Assembly (NCBI RefSeq): GCF_028289855.1
Contig: NZ_JAQGKZ010000058.1
Span: 24,998 to 88,997, forward strand
Source of the DNA: Sphingomonas bacterium
GTDB taxonomy: Bacteria > Pseudomonadota > Alphaproteobacteria > Sphingomonadales > Sphingomonadaceae
Length of the DNA: 64,000 nucleotides
Direction: 5' to 3'
The notes under the pieces are model-generated. The model had not been told where the DNA came from and ran no database searches. It was given only the letters and a program-made list of their open reading frames with translations. Of this stretch, positions 8,646 to 17,254 are shown piece by piece. The position numbers and the translations under genes were made by a program. Each line of letters starts with the position of its first letter. Position 1 is the stretch's first letter.

Positions 8646-9232
8646 CGCTGATTCTCGCCTCCCAAAGCGCCTCGCGTCGGGCGATGCTCGACGCGGCGGG
8701 CGTCGCGTATACCGCGCAACCCGCGTGGGTCGATGAGGATGGCGTCAAGGCGGCGATGGTCGGGCAATTGCCGCGCGATATCGCCGACGCGCTCGCCGAA
8801 CTAAAGGCGATCAAGGTGTCGCAGGCACATCCAGCTGCACTGGTATTGGGCAGCGACTCGCTCGTTGCGCTCGCTGACGGGACATTACTCGACAAACCGG
8901 TGAGCCGGGAGGATGCCGCCGATCATTTGCGCGCGATGGCGGGCGGTACGCACGATTTGTGGAGCGCGGCGGTCATCGCCGAGGCTGGGCGCCCGGTATG
9001 GCGGCATGTCGAGCGCGCGCGGCTGGTAGTGCGGGCGCTGTCCGAGGATTTCATCGGATCGTATCTTGATGCCGAATGGCCCGCGATTGCCGGTTGCGTC
9101 GGTTGCTTCCGGATCGAGGGGCCGGGGGTGCAATTGTTCAGCAAAATCGACGGCAGCCACTTCACCGTGCTCGGCATGCCGCTGCTTCCGGTGCTCGATT
9201 ATCTGCGGGTGCGCGGGGAGTTGGCGTCATGA
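8642..9232 (+). CDS. maf: Maf-family nucleotide pyrophosphatase
   Basis: Maf proteins hydrolyse non-canonical or modified nucleoside triphosphates. The 196-residue protein has the family start LILASQSASRRAML, the strand-loop LVLGSDSLVALADGTLLDKPVS with the catalytic aspartate, and the C-terminal GCFRIEGPGVQLFSKIDG. Variation in these loops distinguishes subfamilies, but the exact nucleotide cannot be assigned by eye. It overlaps ppsR upstream and aroE downstream by four bases each (ATGA), a strongly coupled arrangement. Confidence 0.93.
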   Translation: MTLILASQSASRRAMLDAAGVAYTAQPAWVDEDGVKAAMVGQLPRDIADALAELKAIKVSQAHPAALVLGSDSLVALADGTLLDKPVSREDAADHLRAMAGGTHDLWSAAVIAEAGRPVWRHVERARLVVRALSEDFIGSYLDAEWPAIAGCVGCFRIEGPGVQLFSKIDGSHFTVLGMPLLPVLDYLRVRGELAS

Positions 9233-10032
9233 AATATGCGGAAGTGATCGGCGATCCGATCGCGCACTCGAAATCACCGGTGATCCACGGTTTCTGGCTC
9301 GACGCGTTGGGGATCGCTGCCGAGTATCGCGCGACGCATGTCGTGGCCGAGGGGCTGGCCGACTATTTCAGCGAGCGCCGCGCCGATCCCGATTGGCTGG
9401 GGTGCAACGTCACCATCCCGCACAAACTGGCGGCGCTCGATTTCGTTGAGGATCGCGGCGATGTGCGGTCGTCGATCGGCGCGATCAACACCGTGTTTCG
9501 CGATTCGGGCGCGCTGATCGGCACCAATACCGACGCCGCGGGCTTCTATGCGCCGATTTCGGGGATGGAGCTCGCCGGCGAGCCGGTCTTGGTGATCGGC
9601 GCTGGCGGCGCGGCACGCGCCATCCTGTTCGCGCTGGCGCGGGTCGGGGTCGGACGCGTGACATTGCTCAACCGCAATCCGTTGAAGGGCGCGGCGTTGC
9701 TCGCCAGCTTCGGGCTCAAGGGCGACGCGTTGAAGCTCGATGCGCCGATCCCGCCTGCGGCGCTGTTGGTCAACGCTACCTCGCTCGGCATGACCGGCCA
9801 GCCACCGTTCGACCTCGATCTGTCGCCGCTGCCCGACGAGGCGGTGGTCTACGATATCGTCTATGCACCGCTCGAAACCGGCTTGCTGAAGGCGGCGCGG
9901 TCGCGGGATCTCGCGACGGTCGACGGCTTGGAGATGCTGATCGGCCAGGCCGCCCTGGCGTTCGAACTGTTCTTCGGTGCCGCGCCGCCGCGCGAGCGCG
10001 ACGACGACCTGCGCGACTTGCTCACGAAATGA
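9229..10032 (+). CDS. aroE: Shikimate dehydrogenase
   Basis: AroE reduces 3-dehydroshikimate to shikimate with NADPH in aromatic amino acid synthesis. The 267-residue protein has the substrate-binding start EVIGDPIAHSKSPVIHGFW, the catalytic-lysine segment GCNVTIPHKLAALDFV, the NADP-binding VLVIGAGGAARAILFAL, and the C-terminal VDGLEMLIGQAALAFELF. ATG 9229 overlaps the maf stop (ATGA) and gives the family N-terminus; the longer frame is a shadow of maf. It overlaps coaE by four bases. Confidence 0.96.
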   Translation: MKYAEVIGDPIAHSKSPVIHGFWLDALGIAAEYRATHVVAEGLADYFSERRADPDWLGCNVTIPHKLAALDFVEDRGDVRSSIGAINTVFRDSGALIGTNTDAAGFYAPISGMELAGEPVLVIGAGGAARAILFALARVGVGRVTLLNRNPLKGAALLASFGLKGDALKLDAPIPPAALLVNATSLGMTGQPPFDLDLSPLPDEAVVYDIVYAPLETGLLKAARSRDLATVDGLEMLIGQAALAFELFFGAAPPRERDDDLRDLLTK

Positions 10033-10622
10033 AGACGATCGGCCTCACCGGATCGATCGGCATGGGCAAGTCGACCGTCGCAAAGATGTTCGAGGACGAA
10101 GGCGTCGCCGTGTTCGATTCGGATGCGGCGGTGCGCGCGTTGCAGGGACCGGCGGGACGCCTGGTCGGCGCTATCGAGACGGCATTTCCTGGCACTACCG
10201 GACCCGGCGGCGTCGATCGTGCCGCGTTGGGCGCGCGCGTATTCGGCAACCCTGACGACCTCAAGCGGCTAGAGGCGATCGTGCATCCCGCGGTCGGCGA
10301 GGAACGCGCCGTTTTTCTGGCACGGCATGCCAACGACGCGATGGTGGTGTTCGACGTGCCCCTGCTGTTCGAAACCGGCGGCGACCGCGCCGTCGATGTG
10401 ACCGTCGTTGTTTCGGCCGCCGCCGCCGTCCAGGCCGAACGCGTCCTCGCGCGGCCGGGCATGACACAGGAACGCCTGACCGACATCCTCACCCGCCAAA
10501 CGCCGGATGCCGAAAAGCGCGCGCGTGCCGACTATGTGATACCGACCGATTGCCCGATGGAGCAAACCCACGCCTCCGTGCGTCATGTCATCGCTTGCGT
10601 GTCGGCGAGCCAAGACCGATAA
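10029..10622 (+). CDS. coaE: Dephospho-CoA kinase
   Basis: CoaE phosphorylates the ribose 3'-hydroxyl of dephospho-CoA, the last step of coenzyme A synthesis. The 197-residue protein starts with the P-loop GLTGSIGMGKSTV and has FDSDAAVRAL, the LEAIVHPAV segment and the core VVFDVPLLFETGGDRAVDVTVVV typical of the family. It overlaps aroE (ATGA) and sits eight bases ahead of dnaQ in the same operon. Confidence 0.97.
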   Translation: MKTIGLTGSIGMGKSTVAKMFEDEGVAVFDSDAAVRALQGPAGRLVGAIETAFPGTTGPGGVDRAALGARVFGNPDDLKRLEAIVHPAVGEERAVFLARHANDAMVVFDVPLLFETGGDRAVDVTVVVSAAAAVQAERVLARPGMTQERLTDILTRQTPDAEKRARADYVIPTDCPMEQTHASVRHVIACVSASQDR

Positions 10623-10630
10623 CGGGATCA

Positions 10631-11323
10631 ATGCGCGAGATCATTTTCGATACCGAGACGACCGGCCTGTCCTTTACCGCAGGCGACCGTATGGTCGAAA
10701 TCGGCTGTGTCGAGATGATCAACCGGGTCGAGACCGGGCGCACGTATCACGCGTATTTTCATCCTGAGCGCCCGATGCCGGCCGAAGCGCAGCGCATCCA
10801 TGGGCTGTCGGATGCCTTCTTATCGGACAAACCCAAGTTCCACGAAAAGGTCGAGGACCTGCTCGAATTTCTCGGCGATGCGATGCTCGTCGCGCACAAT
10901 GCGAGCTTCGACTTCGGCTTCCTCAACGGCGAATTGAAGAAATTGGGACGGGAGATCATCGCGCTCGACCGGATGATCGACACCGTCGCGATGGCGCGCC
11001 AGCGCCACCCAGGCGCCAAGCATTCCCTTGACGCGTTGTGCACGCGCTACGGCATCGATCGTAGCCACCGCGTGCTCCACGGCGCGTTGCTCGACGCGCA
11101 ATTGCTGTGTCAGGTCTATGTCGAGCTCACCGGCGGGCGCCAAATCGGCCTGACTCTGGTCAGCGACGAAGAAATCGCGGTTCCGATCCTCGACGAGGAT
11201 CCGCGCGCGGCGCAGCCGCGGCCGATGCGGCTGTTTCATGCCAATGACGACGAACTGGCGCGGCATGCCGCCTTTATCGCAAAGCTGAAGAACCCGCTTT
11301 GGGGGGCCGACGCGTCCGGTTGA
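10631..11323 (+). CDS. dnaQ: DNA polymerase III epsilon subunit (proofreading exonuclease)
   Basis: DnaQ is the 3'-5' proofreading nuclease of the replicative polymerase. The 230-residue protein carries ExoI FDTETTGL, ExoII AHNASFDFGFLNGEL and ExoIII HRVLHGALLDAQLLCQVY, the DEDDh arrangement with catalytic histidine. ATG 10631 gives the standard MREIIFDTETTG start. The C-terminal tail contains the EIAVPILDEDPR region and probably the polymerase/clamp contact. It closes the ppsR-maf-aroE-coaE-dnaQ run beside the candidate origin. Confidence 0.96.
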   Translation: MREIIFDTETTGLSFTAGDRMVEIGCVEMINRVETGRTYHAYFHPERPMPAEAQRIHGLSDAFLSDKPKFHEKVEDLLEFLGDAMLVAHNASFDFGFLNGELKKLGREIIALDRMIDTVAMARQRHPGAKHSLDALCTRYGIDRSHRVLHGALLDAQLLCQVYVELTGGRQIGLTLVSDEEIAVPILDEDPRAAQPRPMRLFHANDDELARHAAFIAKLKNPLWGADASG

Positions 11324-11372
11324 CGCGTGTGCATGGCCGAGCGTAGCAGCGCCGGCCCGGCCAGAATGGAGA

Positions 11373-11972
11373 ATGAAGATGGAAATCCGCGTATCGGGCC
11401 ACCAGGTCGAAACCGGCGACGCGTTGAAAACCCAGGTCCAGACTCGTCTCCAGGGAATCGCCGACAAATATTTCGCCCGCGCGATCTCCGCGCAGGTGAC
11501 CTTCGGCAAGGGACCGCATGACGCGGGATTCACCTGCGATGTCGTCGCACACGTGATGCAAGGGCTGGTGCTCAAGGCGCGCAACGACGGCTATGATGCG
11601 CATGGTGCGTTTGACGGCGCCGCCGACAAGATCGAAAAACAGCTACGCCGCTACATGCGCCGGCTGAAGGATCGCAAGGCCGTCGCCACCGCCGTCACGG
11701 CGGCCGATGGCGATGCCGCGAATGGGTACGACAATGCCGGCTATACCCTGTTCCAGGAACCGACCGAAGACGAGCCCGCCGATGCCCCGCTGATCATCGC
11801 CGAAACGCGCGTCGACGTGCCCGACGCCAGCGTGTCGGACGCGGTGATGATGCTCGATCTGCGCAACACCCAGGCGCTGATGTTCCGCAATTCGGGGACC
11901 GGTGCGTACAACATGGTCTATCGCCGCGGTGACGGCACGATCGGCTGGGTCGAGCCGCACCGCGCGAACTGA
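11373..11972 (+). CDS. hpf: Long ribosome hibernation promoting factor
   Basis: A 199-residue long-form HPF. The N-terminal 100 residues are the S30AE/YfiA domain (MEIRVSGHQVETGDALKTQV through KIEKQLRRYMRRLKD) that binds the decoding site. A linker leads to the C-terminal domain (EDEPADAPLIIAETRVDVP to YNMVYRRGDGTIGWVEPH) that makes ribosomes dimerise in stationary phase. GGAGAATGAAG precedes the start. It lies 10 bases ahead of ptsN; hpf-ptsN pairing is common in proteobacteria, usually with rpoN, which is absent here. Confidence 0.95.
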   Translation: MKMEIRVSGHQVETGDALKTQVQTRLQGIADKYFARAISAQVTFGKGPHDAGFTCDVVAHVMQGLVLKARNDGYDAHGAFDGAADKIEKQLRRYMRRLKDRKAVATAVTAADGDAANGYDNAGYTLFQEPTEDEPADAPLIIAETRVDVPDASVSDAVMMLDLRNTQALMFRNSGTGAYNMVYRRGDGTIGWVEPHRAN

Positions 11973-11982
11973 CGGACTGGAC

Positions 11983-12453
11983 ATGACCAACGATCTGTCG
12001 GACCTGATCAGGCCCGAGGGCATTGCTGAAGGGCTGGCGGTGGTGAGCAAGAAGGCGCTGTTCCAACAGCTCGGTCAGCTTGCCGCCGCGGCCTATGGCA
12101 TGGATGCCAAGGCCGCGGCCGACGGGCTGGCGGTGCGCGAAAAGCTCGGGTCGACCGGGTTCGGCGGCGGCGTCGCGATCCCGCATGCGCGACTGATCGG
12201 GATCGACGCGATTTGCGGTGTCATCGTCACGCTCGCCAAACCGATCGATGTCGATGCGGTCGATGAACTGCCGGTCGACCTGGTGGTGGCCTTGTTTTCA
12301 CCGCCTGACGCGGGCGCTGACCATTTGAAGGCGTTGGCGCGGGTGTCGCGCGCGCTGCGTGACGCGAAATTCGTCGCCAAGTTGCGCGGATCGGGGTCGA
12401 AGGACGCGATGTACGCACTGCTCGCTCCCGATGAGGCGCGCGATGCCGCCTGA
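11983..12453 (+). CDS. ptsN: PTS IIA-like nitrogen regulatory protein PtsN
   Basis: PtsN (EIIA-Ntr) is the terminal phosphoacceptor of the nitrogen-related phosphotransferase chain. The 156-residue protein has the EIIA type-2 fold with phosphorylatable histidine in GGGVAIPHARLIG (about residue 68), preceded by VREKLGSTGF. ATG 11983 is chosen by the family N-terminus (LSDLIRPEGIAEGL). Its last codons overlap the start of the thioesterase gene by 11 bases. The EI-Ntr and NPr partners are not in this window. Confidence 0.93.
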   Translation: MTNDLSDLIRPEGIAEGLAVVSKKALFQQLGQLAAAAYGMDAKAAADGLAVREKLGSTGFGGGVAIPHARLIGIDAICGVIVTLAKPIDVDAVDELPVDLVVALFSPPDAGADHLKALARVSRALRDAKFVAKLRGSGSKDAMYALLAPDEARDAA

Positions 12454-12895
12454 CGCCGGCGCGGCCGCGCACTTTCGCGCGCTCGAATCGCTTTATGCCG
12501 CCGCGCCGATCAACGGATTGTTCGAATCGCGGCTGGAGATCGTCGAAAGCGGGGTCGCGCGGATCGCGTTCTCGATCGAGCCGCGCCATTATCACGCCGG
12601 CGATGCGGCGCACGGAACGAGCTATTTCAAGATGCTCGACGATGCGGCGTTTTATGCGTGCAACAGCCTGGTCACCGACCGATTCCTGCTGACCACCGCG
12701 TTCAACCTGCTGTTCACGCGGCCATTGAAGGCGGGGCCGGTGGTCGCCGAAGGACGCTGGGTAAGCGGTCAGCGCCGCGTGTTCGTCGGCGAAGCGCGGC
12801 TGATCGATTCGGATGGCGAGGAAGCGGCGCGGGGCACCGGCACGTTCATGCGCTCGTCGATCCCGCTTGCCGGCTTGCCGGGTTACGGCAGCTGA
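12443..12895 (+). CDS. PaaI-type hotdog-fold thioesterase
   Basis: A 150-residue single hotdog-domain protein of the PaaI/YiiD-like acyl-CoA thioesterase group. The signature HAGDAAHGTSYFKMLDDAAFYACNS matches the HGG-x(n)-D/E region, here H-G-T with the acidic residue in LDDAA, and TTAFNLLFTRPLKAG matches the second strand. Substrate is unknown. It starts within the last codons of ptsN, and its stop TGA overlaps the presumed CTG start of the next gene, so the three are translationally coupled. Confidence 0.82.
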   Translation: MPPDAGAAAHFRALESLYAAAPINGLFESRLEIVESGVARIAFSIEPRHYHAGDAAHGTSYFKMLDDAAFYACNSLVTDRFLLTTAFNLLFTRPLKAGPVVAEGRWVSGQRRVFVGEARLIDSDGEEAARGTGTFMRSSIPLAGLPGYGS

Positions 12896-13227
12896 CCGCG
12901 CGGCTGGCGAGCGGCGTGCTGGTCAACGCGTTGGTGCGGCGCGCCAACCGCGAAGGCGGGTTCGCGACGGTGCTAGCCAAGGGTGATGCGACTGCGGGCG
13001 CGATCCTGATTATCGCGCAGGATCGTGGCGAACATGCACGAGCCTATGAGCGCGGGGTCGGCGCAAAAGGCGACACCGAACTGCTCCCGGTCGGCCCCGA
13101 GGGGGTTTCTCAGGAAGTCACCGACTACTGGATACGGCGTCGCCGTAACGATCCAGATCTATGGGTGGTGGAGGTGGATATCGCAGCGGCAGAACGATTC
13201 GTCGCTGAAACGATCCTCGACGGTTGA
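12892..13227 (+). CDS. DUF1491 family protein
   Basis: About 111 residues, matching small alphaproteobacterial DUF1491 proteins (RLASGVLVNALVRRANREGG, FATVLAKGDATAGAILI, then DYWIRRRRNDPDLWVVEVD, ERFVAETILDG). Function is unknown. No ATG or GTG stands at the family's start; the best candidate is CTG at 12892, overlapping the thioesterase stop as CTGA in the way ATGA overlaps occur elsewhere here. A GTG at 12916 is the fallback and would clip eight residues. The start is therefore uncertain, but the reading frame is clearly real. Confidence 0.75.
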   Translation: MTARLASGVLVNALVRRANREGGFATVLAKGDATAGAILIIAQDRGEHARAYERGVGAKGDTELLPVGPEGVSQEVTDYWIRRRRNDPDLWVVEVDIAAAERFVAETILDG

Positions 13228-13388
13228 CTTGCTGCACCGCACAATCCACAGGCAGCATCAATATCATGCGCGTTGTGCTGTGACGGGGTGCGATCCCTAA
13301 CGGTTACGCAGTCGGGTGGTAGTCCGGACGGTCCCTTTTTCCTGCGACCGCATTATTTCCGCGCTCCAACCGCACTTTAGTCAGTTGA

Positions 13389-14054
13389 ATGTCGGTTTTC
13401 TCTCGCGCCGCGGGTCCCGTGGCGATTTCTGCTACACTTTTCGCGCTGCTCGGCATGAGCAGCCCGAGCAAGGCTTGGGATGTTGCGCGTGCACCGGTCG
13501 ACACCGTTACCACCGCTGTCCTTCCCGCTATTAACACACCGGGCACCGTCCCGGTTCCCAATTCCCCTCTGAAGCCGGCGACCGATCCGACTCCCGACGA
13601 GGTGTCGATCGCAAAGGCGCCACCGCCTGCCGTTGGTCTCTCCTACGCGAGCCTCGCTGCCGCTGTCGCGGCGCAGGACACGCCGCGTGAGATGGATTCC
13701 GAACTGTCGTGCCTCGCAGGCGCAGTCTATTTCGAATCGAAGGGCGAGCCGCTGTCGGGCCAGCTCGCGGTCGCCAACGTGATCATCAACCGCACGACAT
13801 CGGGGCGTTTCCCGACATCGATCTGCTCGGTGGTCAAGCAGCCGGGGCAATTCTCGTTCGTGCGCGGCGGCCGGATCCCGGCGGTCGGAGCGAACGCGCA
13901 ATATCGCACGGCGACGGCGATCGCGAAGATCGCGCTGGCCGATGCCTGGGCCGATCCCGCGCCCAAGGCGCTCTATTTCCACGCCCGCCGCGTCTCGCCA
14001 AATTGGGGCAAGGCGCGCGTCGCGATGATCGGCAATCATATCTTCTTCCGCTGA
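13389..14054 (+). CDS. SleB-type cell wall hydrolase
   Basis: A 221-residue exported protein. A signal peptide-like N-terminus (PVAISATLFALLGMSSPSKAW) is followed by a proline-rich linker to about residue 95, then a Hydrolase_2/SleB domain: LSCLAGAVYFESKGEPLSGQLAVANVIINR, RFPTSICSVVKQPGQFSF, then WADPAPKALYFHA. The glutamate in YFESKGE is the likely catalytic acid of this lytic-transglycosylase-like family, which cuts peptidoglycan. It probably acts in the periplasm on the cell's own wall. It is preceded by 161 bases with no gene. Confidence 0.88.
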   Translation: MSVFSRAAGPVAISATLFALLGMSSPSKAWDVARAPVDTVTTAVLPAINTPGTVPVPNSPLKPATDPTPDEVSIAKAPPPAVGLSYASLAAAVAAQDTPREMDSELSCLAGAVYFESKGEPLSGQLAVANVIINRTTSGRFPTSICSVVKQPGQFSFVRGGRIPAVGANAQYRTATAIAKIALADAWADPAPKALYFHARRVSPNWGKARVAMIGNHIFFR

Positions 14055-14087
14055 TCGGACTTTCCAGCGTTCGCCTAATGTTCTAAA

Positions 14088-14116
14088 GCGGGGAGATGCT
14101 CGATGCGTCTCCCCGC
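14088..14116 (+). promoter_or_regulatory. Hairpin over the mmcB start
   Basis: Perfect 9-bp stem GCGGGGAGA (14088-14096) with TCTCCCCGC (14108-14116) and an 11-base loop. It covers both the purine-rich ribosome site and the ATG at 14096. It could end sleB transcription or hold down mmcB translation. There is no U tract, so a classical terminator is less likely. Confidence 0.4.
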
Positions 14117-14599
14117 TGCCCCCCGATCGGTGACGAGGCGCTGTGCGCGGCGGATGTTGCGCGCGGCGTCATTCGCATGCTCGCGCGGCACGATCTGGCG
14201 GCGATGACCGAGGTGGCGTTGGACGGCGGTCGCCGCGCCGACATCATGGCGATCGACGGACGTGGCCAGATCGTCATCGTCGAGATCAAGGTGTCGCGCG
14301 CCGATCTGCTCGGCGATGGCAAATGGTTCGATTATCTCGATCATTGCGACCGTTTCTTCTGGGCGGTGCCGGCGGGGTTCGACCACGCGCCGTTGCACGG
14401 CGAGGCATTCCTGCCCGAGCGATCCGGCGTGATCATCGCCGATCGCTACGATGCGGCGATCCTGCGCGAAGCGGCGACACATCCTTTGAGCACCGCCGGG
14501 CGCAAAAAGTGTACATTGGCGTTTGCCAGGCGAGCGGCACGGCGCGCGAGCGGGCTGGCCGATCCCGAATTGGGGTTCCTGCTCAACGCGTCCGAATAG
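14096..14599 (+). CDS. mmcB: MmcB family DNA repair protein
   Basis: A 167-residue PD-(D/E)xK-type nuclease-fold protein of the MmcB family, which is linked to mitomycin C resistance and the SOS response in Caulobacter. The fold core is visible: helix ADVARGVIRMLARHD, strand GGRRADIMAIDGRGQIVIVEIKVSRADLLGDGKW with the D...ExK triad, and FFWAVPAGF. No LexA box was recognised upstream. The start ATG lies inside a hairpin and only two bases after GGGG, so a later start cannot be excluded. Confidence 0.82.
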   Translation: MLDASPRCPPIGDEALCAADVARGVIRMLARHDLAAMTEVALDGGRRADIMAIDGRGQIVIVEIKVSRADLLGDGKWFDYLDHCDRFFWAVPAGFDHAPLHGEAFLPERSGVIIADRYDAAILREAATHPLSTAGRKKCTLAFARRAARRASGLADPELGFLLNASE

Positions 14600-14688
14600 C
14601 GCCACGCCGTCAGACGAGACCAGCCATGCCGGTCCCGCTGCCCGCCGTGGCGTCTCGCGGACTGCTTGGGCAATCCGCGTGCGCCCGC

Positions 14689-16263
14689 TCAGTGCCGGAA
14701 GTGCCGCATCCCGGTGAAGATCATCGCCAGTCCCGCCTCGTCCGCCGCGGCGATCACCTCGTCGTCGCGGATCGATCCGCCCGGTTGGATCACGGCGGTG
14801 GCACCGGCCTCGACGGCCGCTAGCAATCCATCAGCAAACGGAAAAAACGCATCGGAGGCGACCGCCGAGCCAGTCGTACGCGCCTCGCCCCAGCCAGCCT
14901 TGTCGGCAGCGTCCTTGGCCTTCCATGCTGCGATCCGCGCTGATTCGAGCCGGTTCATCTGCCCCGCGCCGATCCCGGCGGTGGCGCCGTCCCTGGCATA
15001 GACGATCGCGTTCGACTTGATGTGCTTGGCCACAGTCCACGCGAAGCGGCAATCGGCCATTTCCTGCGACGTCGGCTGACGTTTGGTCACGACCCGCAAA
15101 GCATTTTCATCGATCGAGCCATTGTCGCGCGACTGGATGAGCCAGCCACCAGCGATCGATTTGGCAGCGAGGCCGGACCTGCGCGGATCGGGCAGTTCGC
15201 CGGTCAGCAGCAAGCGCAAATTCTTCTTGGCCGCGAACAAGGCGACGGCCTCGGCATCGGCGTCGGGCGCGACGACCACTTCGGTGAAGATGCCGGTGAT
15301 CGCCTGCGCCGTGGCGGCGTCGAGCGGTCGGTTGACCGCGATGACCCCGCCGAATGCCGATACCGTGTCGCATGCGAACGCCGCTTCATATGCTTCGGCC
15401 AGCGTTCGCGCGGTTGCGACCCCACACGGATTGGCGTGCTTGACGATGACGCAGGTCGGATCGGCGGTTCGAAACTCGGCGATCAGCTCGAGCGCGGCGT
15501 CGGCGTCGTTGAGGTTGTTGTAGCTGAGCGCCTTGCCCTGCACTTGGCGCGCTTGGCCGATCCCGCGCGTGGCTGGGCCGGTCGCGGCGTAGAACGCGGC
15601 GGCCTGGTGCGGGTTTTCGCCGTAGCGCAATTCGTCGCCCGACCGGTTGAGGATCAACGGCAAGGTCTGTGGGAAGCGCTCGCCCTGGTCGGCGAAGGCG
15701 AACCAGCTCGCAATCATCGAATCGTAGGTCGCCGTGGCGGCGAATGCCTTGGCGGCGAGCTTCTTGCGCTCATCCAGCGTGGTTTCGCCGCGCGCAATGG
15801 CGTCATAATCGGCCGGATCGGTGACGATCGCGACGAAAGCGTGGTTCTTGGCCGCCGATCGCACCATCGACGGGCCGCCGATATCGATATTTTCGATGAT
15901 CTCGTTGCGCTCCGCGCCTTTCGCGACGGTCGCGGCGAATGGGTAGAGGTTGACCACGACCAAATCGATGGCGCCGATGCCGTGGTTCTCCATCGCCGCG
16001 GCATGCGCGGGATCGTCGCGCACCGCGAGCAATCCGCCATGGACCATCGGGTGGAGCGTCTTGACTCGCCCGTCCATCATTTCGGGAAAGCCGGTCAGGT
16101 CGGACACGTCGCGGACCGTCAGCCCAGCATCGCGCAGCGCGGTCGCGGTGCCGCCGGTGGAGACCAGTTCGACACCCTTCGCCGCGAGCGCGGCGGCCAG
16201 GTCGACAATCCCGGTCTTATCGGACACCGAGAGCAATGCCCGCTCGATACGAATTGGATCCAT
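14689..16263 (-). CDS. purH: Bifunctional AICAR transformylase / IMP cyclohydrolase
   Basis: PurH catalyses the last two steps of purine synthesis, formylating AICAR and closing the ring to IMP. The 524-residue protein has the N-terminal cyclohydrolase domain ([43 protein letters not shown]) and the C-terminal transformylase with [26 protein letters not shown] and the end [36 protein letters not shown] 16263 is the family start. It follows the NYN gene by 92 bases on the same strand and may end the rsmB-to-purH operon. Confidence 0.97.
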   Translation of the reverse strand: MDPIRIERALLSVSDKTGIVDLAAALAAKGVELVSTGGTATALRDAGLTVRDVSDLTGFPEMMDGRVKTLHPMVHGGLLAVRDDPAHAAAMENHGIGAIDLVVVNLYPFAATVAKGAERNEIIENIDIGGPSMVRSAAKNHAFVAIVTDPADYDAIARGETTLDERKKLAAKAFAATATYDSMIASWFAFADQGERFPQTLPLILNRSGDELRYGENPHQAAAFYAATGPATRGIGQARQVQGKALSYNNLNDADAALELIAEFRTADPTCVIVKHANPCGVATARTLAEAYEAAFACDTVSAFGGVIAVNRPLDAATAQAITGIFTEVVVAPDADAEAVALFAAKKNLRLLLTGELPDPRRSGLAAKSIAGGWLIQSRDNGSIDENALRVVTKRQPTSQEMADCRFAWTVAKHIKSNAIVYARDGATAGIGAGQMNRLESARIAAWKAKDAADKAGWGEARTTGSAVASDAFFPFADGLLAAVEAGATAVIQPGGSIRDDEVIAAADEAGLAMIFTGMRHFRH

Positions 16264-16355
16264 GCCGGCGCCTTCCATGAAATCGGGGCCCGGTGGCAAG
16301 GGGCTAATTCGCCGCCGGCATATTATCGCCGCAGCGATCCGCGATCGTCACCGTA

Positions 16356-17165
16356 TCAAGCGGCGGTATCGTCGTCTTGCCCGATCGAGTTATCGCCGAG
16401 CTTGTAGCGGGGAAAGGTATTGCGAATGAACGACTTGAGCGTCGGATAGCCAAACCATACCCGCTTACTATTTTTGCCCACGCCCGTACGCTCGACGAAC
16501 CCCTTCTTATAATCGACAAGTCGATTGCCGAGTTCGCCGAGCGGCTTGGTGCCGCCCTCTACATAGCCACGCACAACCAGGTCGATGGATTTGACCGTGT
16601 CGTCGTCGATTTCGATATGGCCGTCGCCGGGCGCCCGATCCGCTGCCGCGACATCCGGAGGCGCTTCGCCAGCCTGGCGAACGGCGTCGAGCTTGGCGCC
16701 GATCCCGGTGAGATCGTCGTCGGCGGACAGCGATCTGTGCCGGATGTCCAGATCGGGAATGACGACCGATCCGGCAAAAACCGAAAAGTTGTAGACCGAA
16801 ACGTCTTCGCCTTTGTAGCGGATCAGGCCGTCCTTGACGCCGCCATATTTGCGGTACGTGTCGTTGGAGAGGATCGGCCAGCCGTTCGCCAGCGCCGTTT
16901 CGAGCAGGAAAAGATCGGCCTCCTCACCGCTTGGCGCGATCTGGAAATATTCGCTGGTCCGTTTGGTCAGGCCGACGAAATCGGTCCGGGCCTGCGATTT
17001 TTCGTCGGTCCTGTAGCGAAAGGACGCGTCGAAGATCGTATAGGGCAAGGCCCGATGGGCGAGCAGGGCGTTCACGACCCGCGCCAAGCCGGCGAGCGCG
17101 GTCAACTTTCCCGAGCCGGCCCCGTACAAGCTGATATTGGACCCGTCGATCAAGACGCTACGCAT
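16356..17165 (-). CDS. NYN-domain RNase with C-terminal LOTUS-like domain
   Basis: A 269-residue protein starting MRSVLIDGSNISLYGAG, the aspartate motif of NYN/PIN nucleases of the Zc3h12a-like group. Further acidic positions occur in TIFDASFRYR, GEEADLFLLETAL and ILSNDTYRKYG. The C-terminal ~80 residues (DDDTVKSIDLVVRGYVEGG, LGELGNRLVDYKKGF, GYPTLKSFIRNTFPRYKL) resemble an OST-HTH/LOTUS RNA-binding domain; this is by pattern, not search. It is probably a metal-dependent ribonuclease with its own RNA-binding module. It lies 89 bases downstream of the heparinase gene in a minus-strand run. Confidence 0.75.
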   Translation of the reverse strand: MRSVLIDGSNISLYGAGSGKLTALAGLARVVNALLAHRALPYTIFDASFRYRTDEKSQARTDFVGLTKRTSEYFQIAPSGEEADLFLLETALANGWPILSNDTYRKYGGVKDGLIRYKGEDVSVYNFSVFAGSVVIPDLDIRHRSLSADDDLTGIGAKLDAVRQAGEAPPDVAAADRAPGDGHIEIDDDTVKSIDLVVRGYVEGGTKPLGELGNRLVDYKKGFVERTGVGKNSKRVWFGYPTLKSFIRNTFPRYKLGDNSIGQDDDTAA

Positions 17166-17254
17166 GCGGCACTCCCATTCGATCAGCTTAGTGCGCCCGT
17201 ATCGGGAGGCAAGATCGACCAAGTCCAGATCAGGGGTAACGGACTCGTTCGCGA

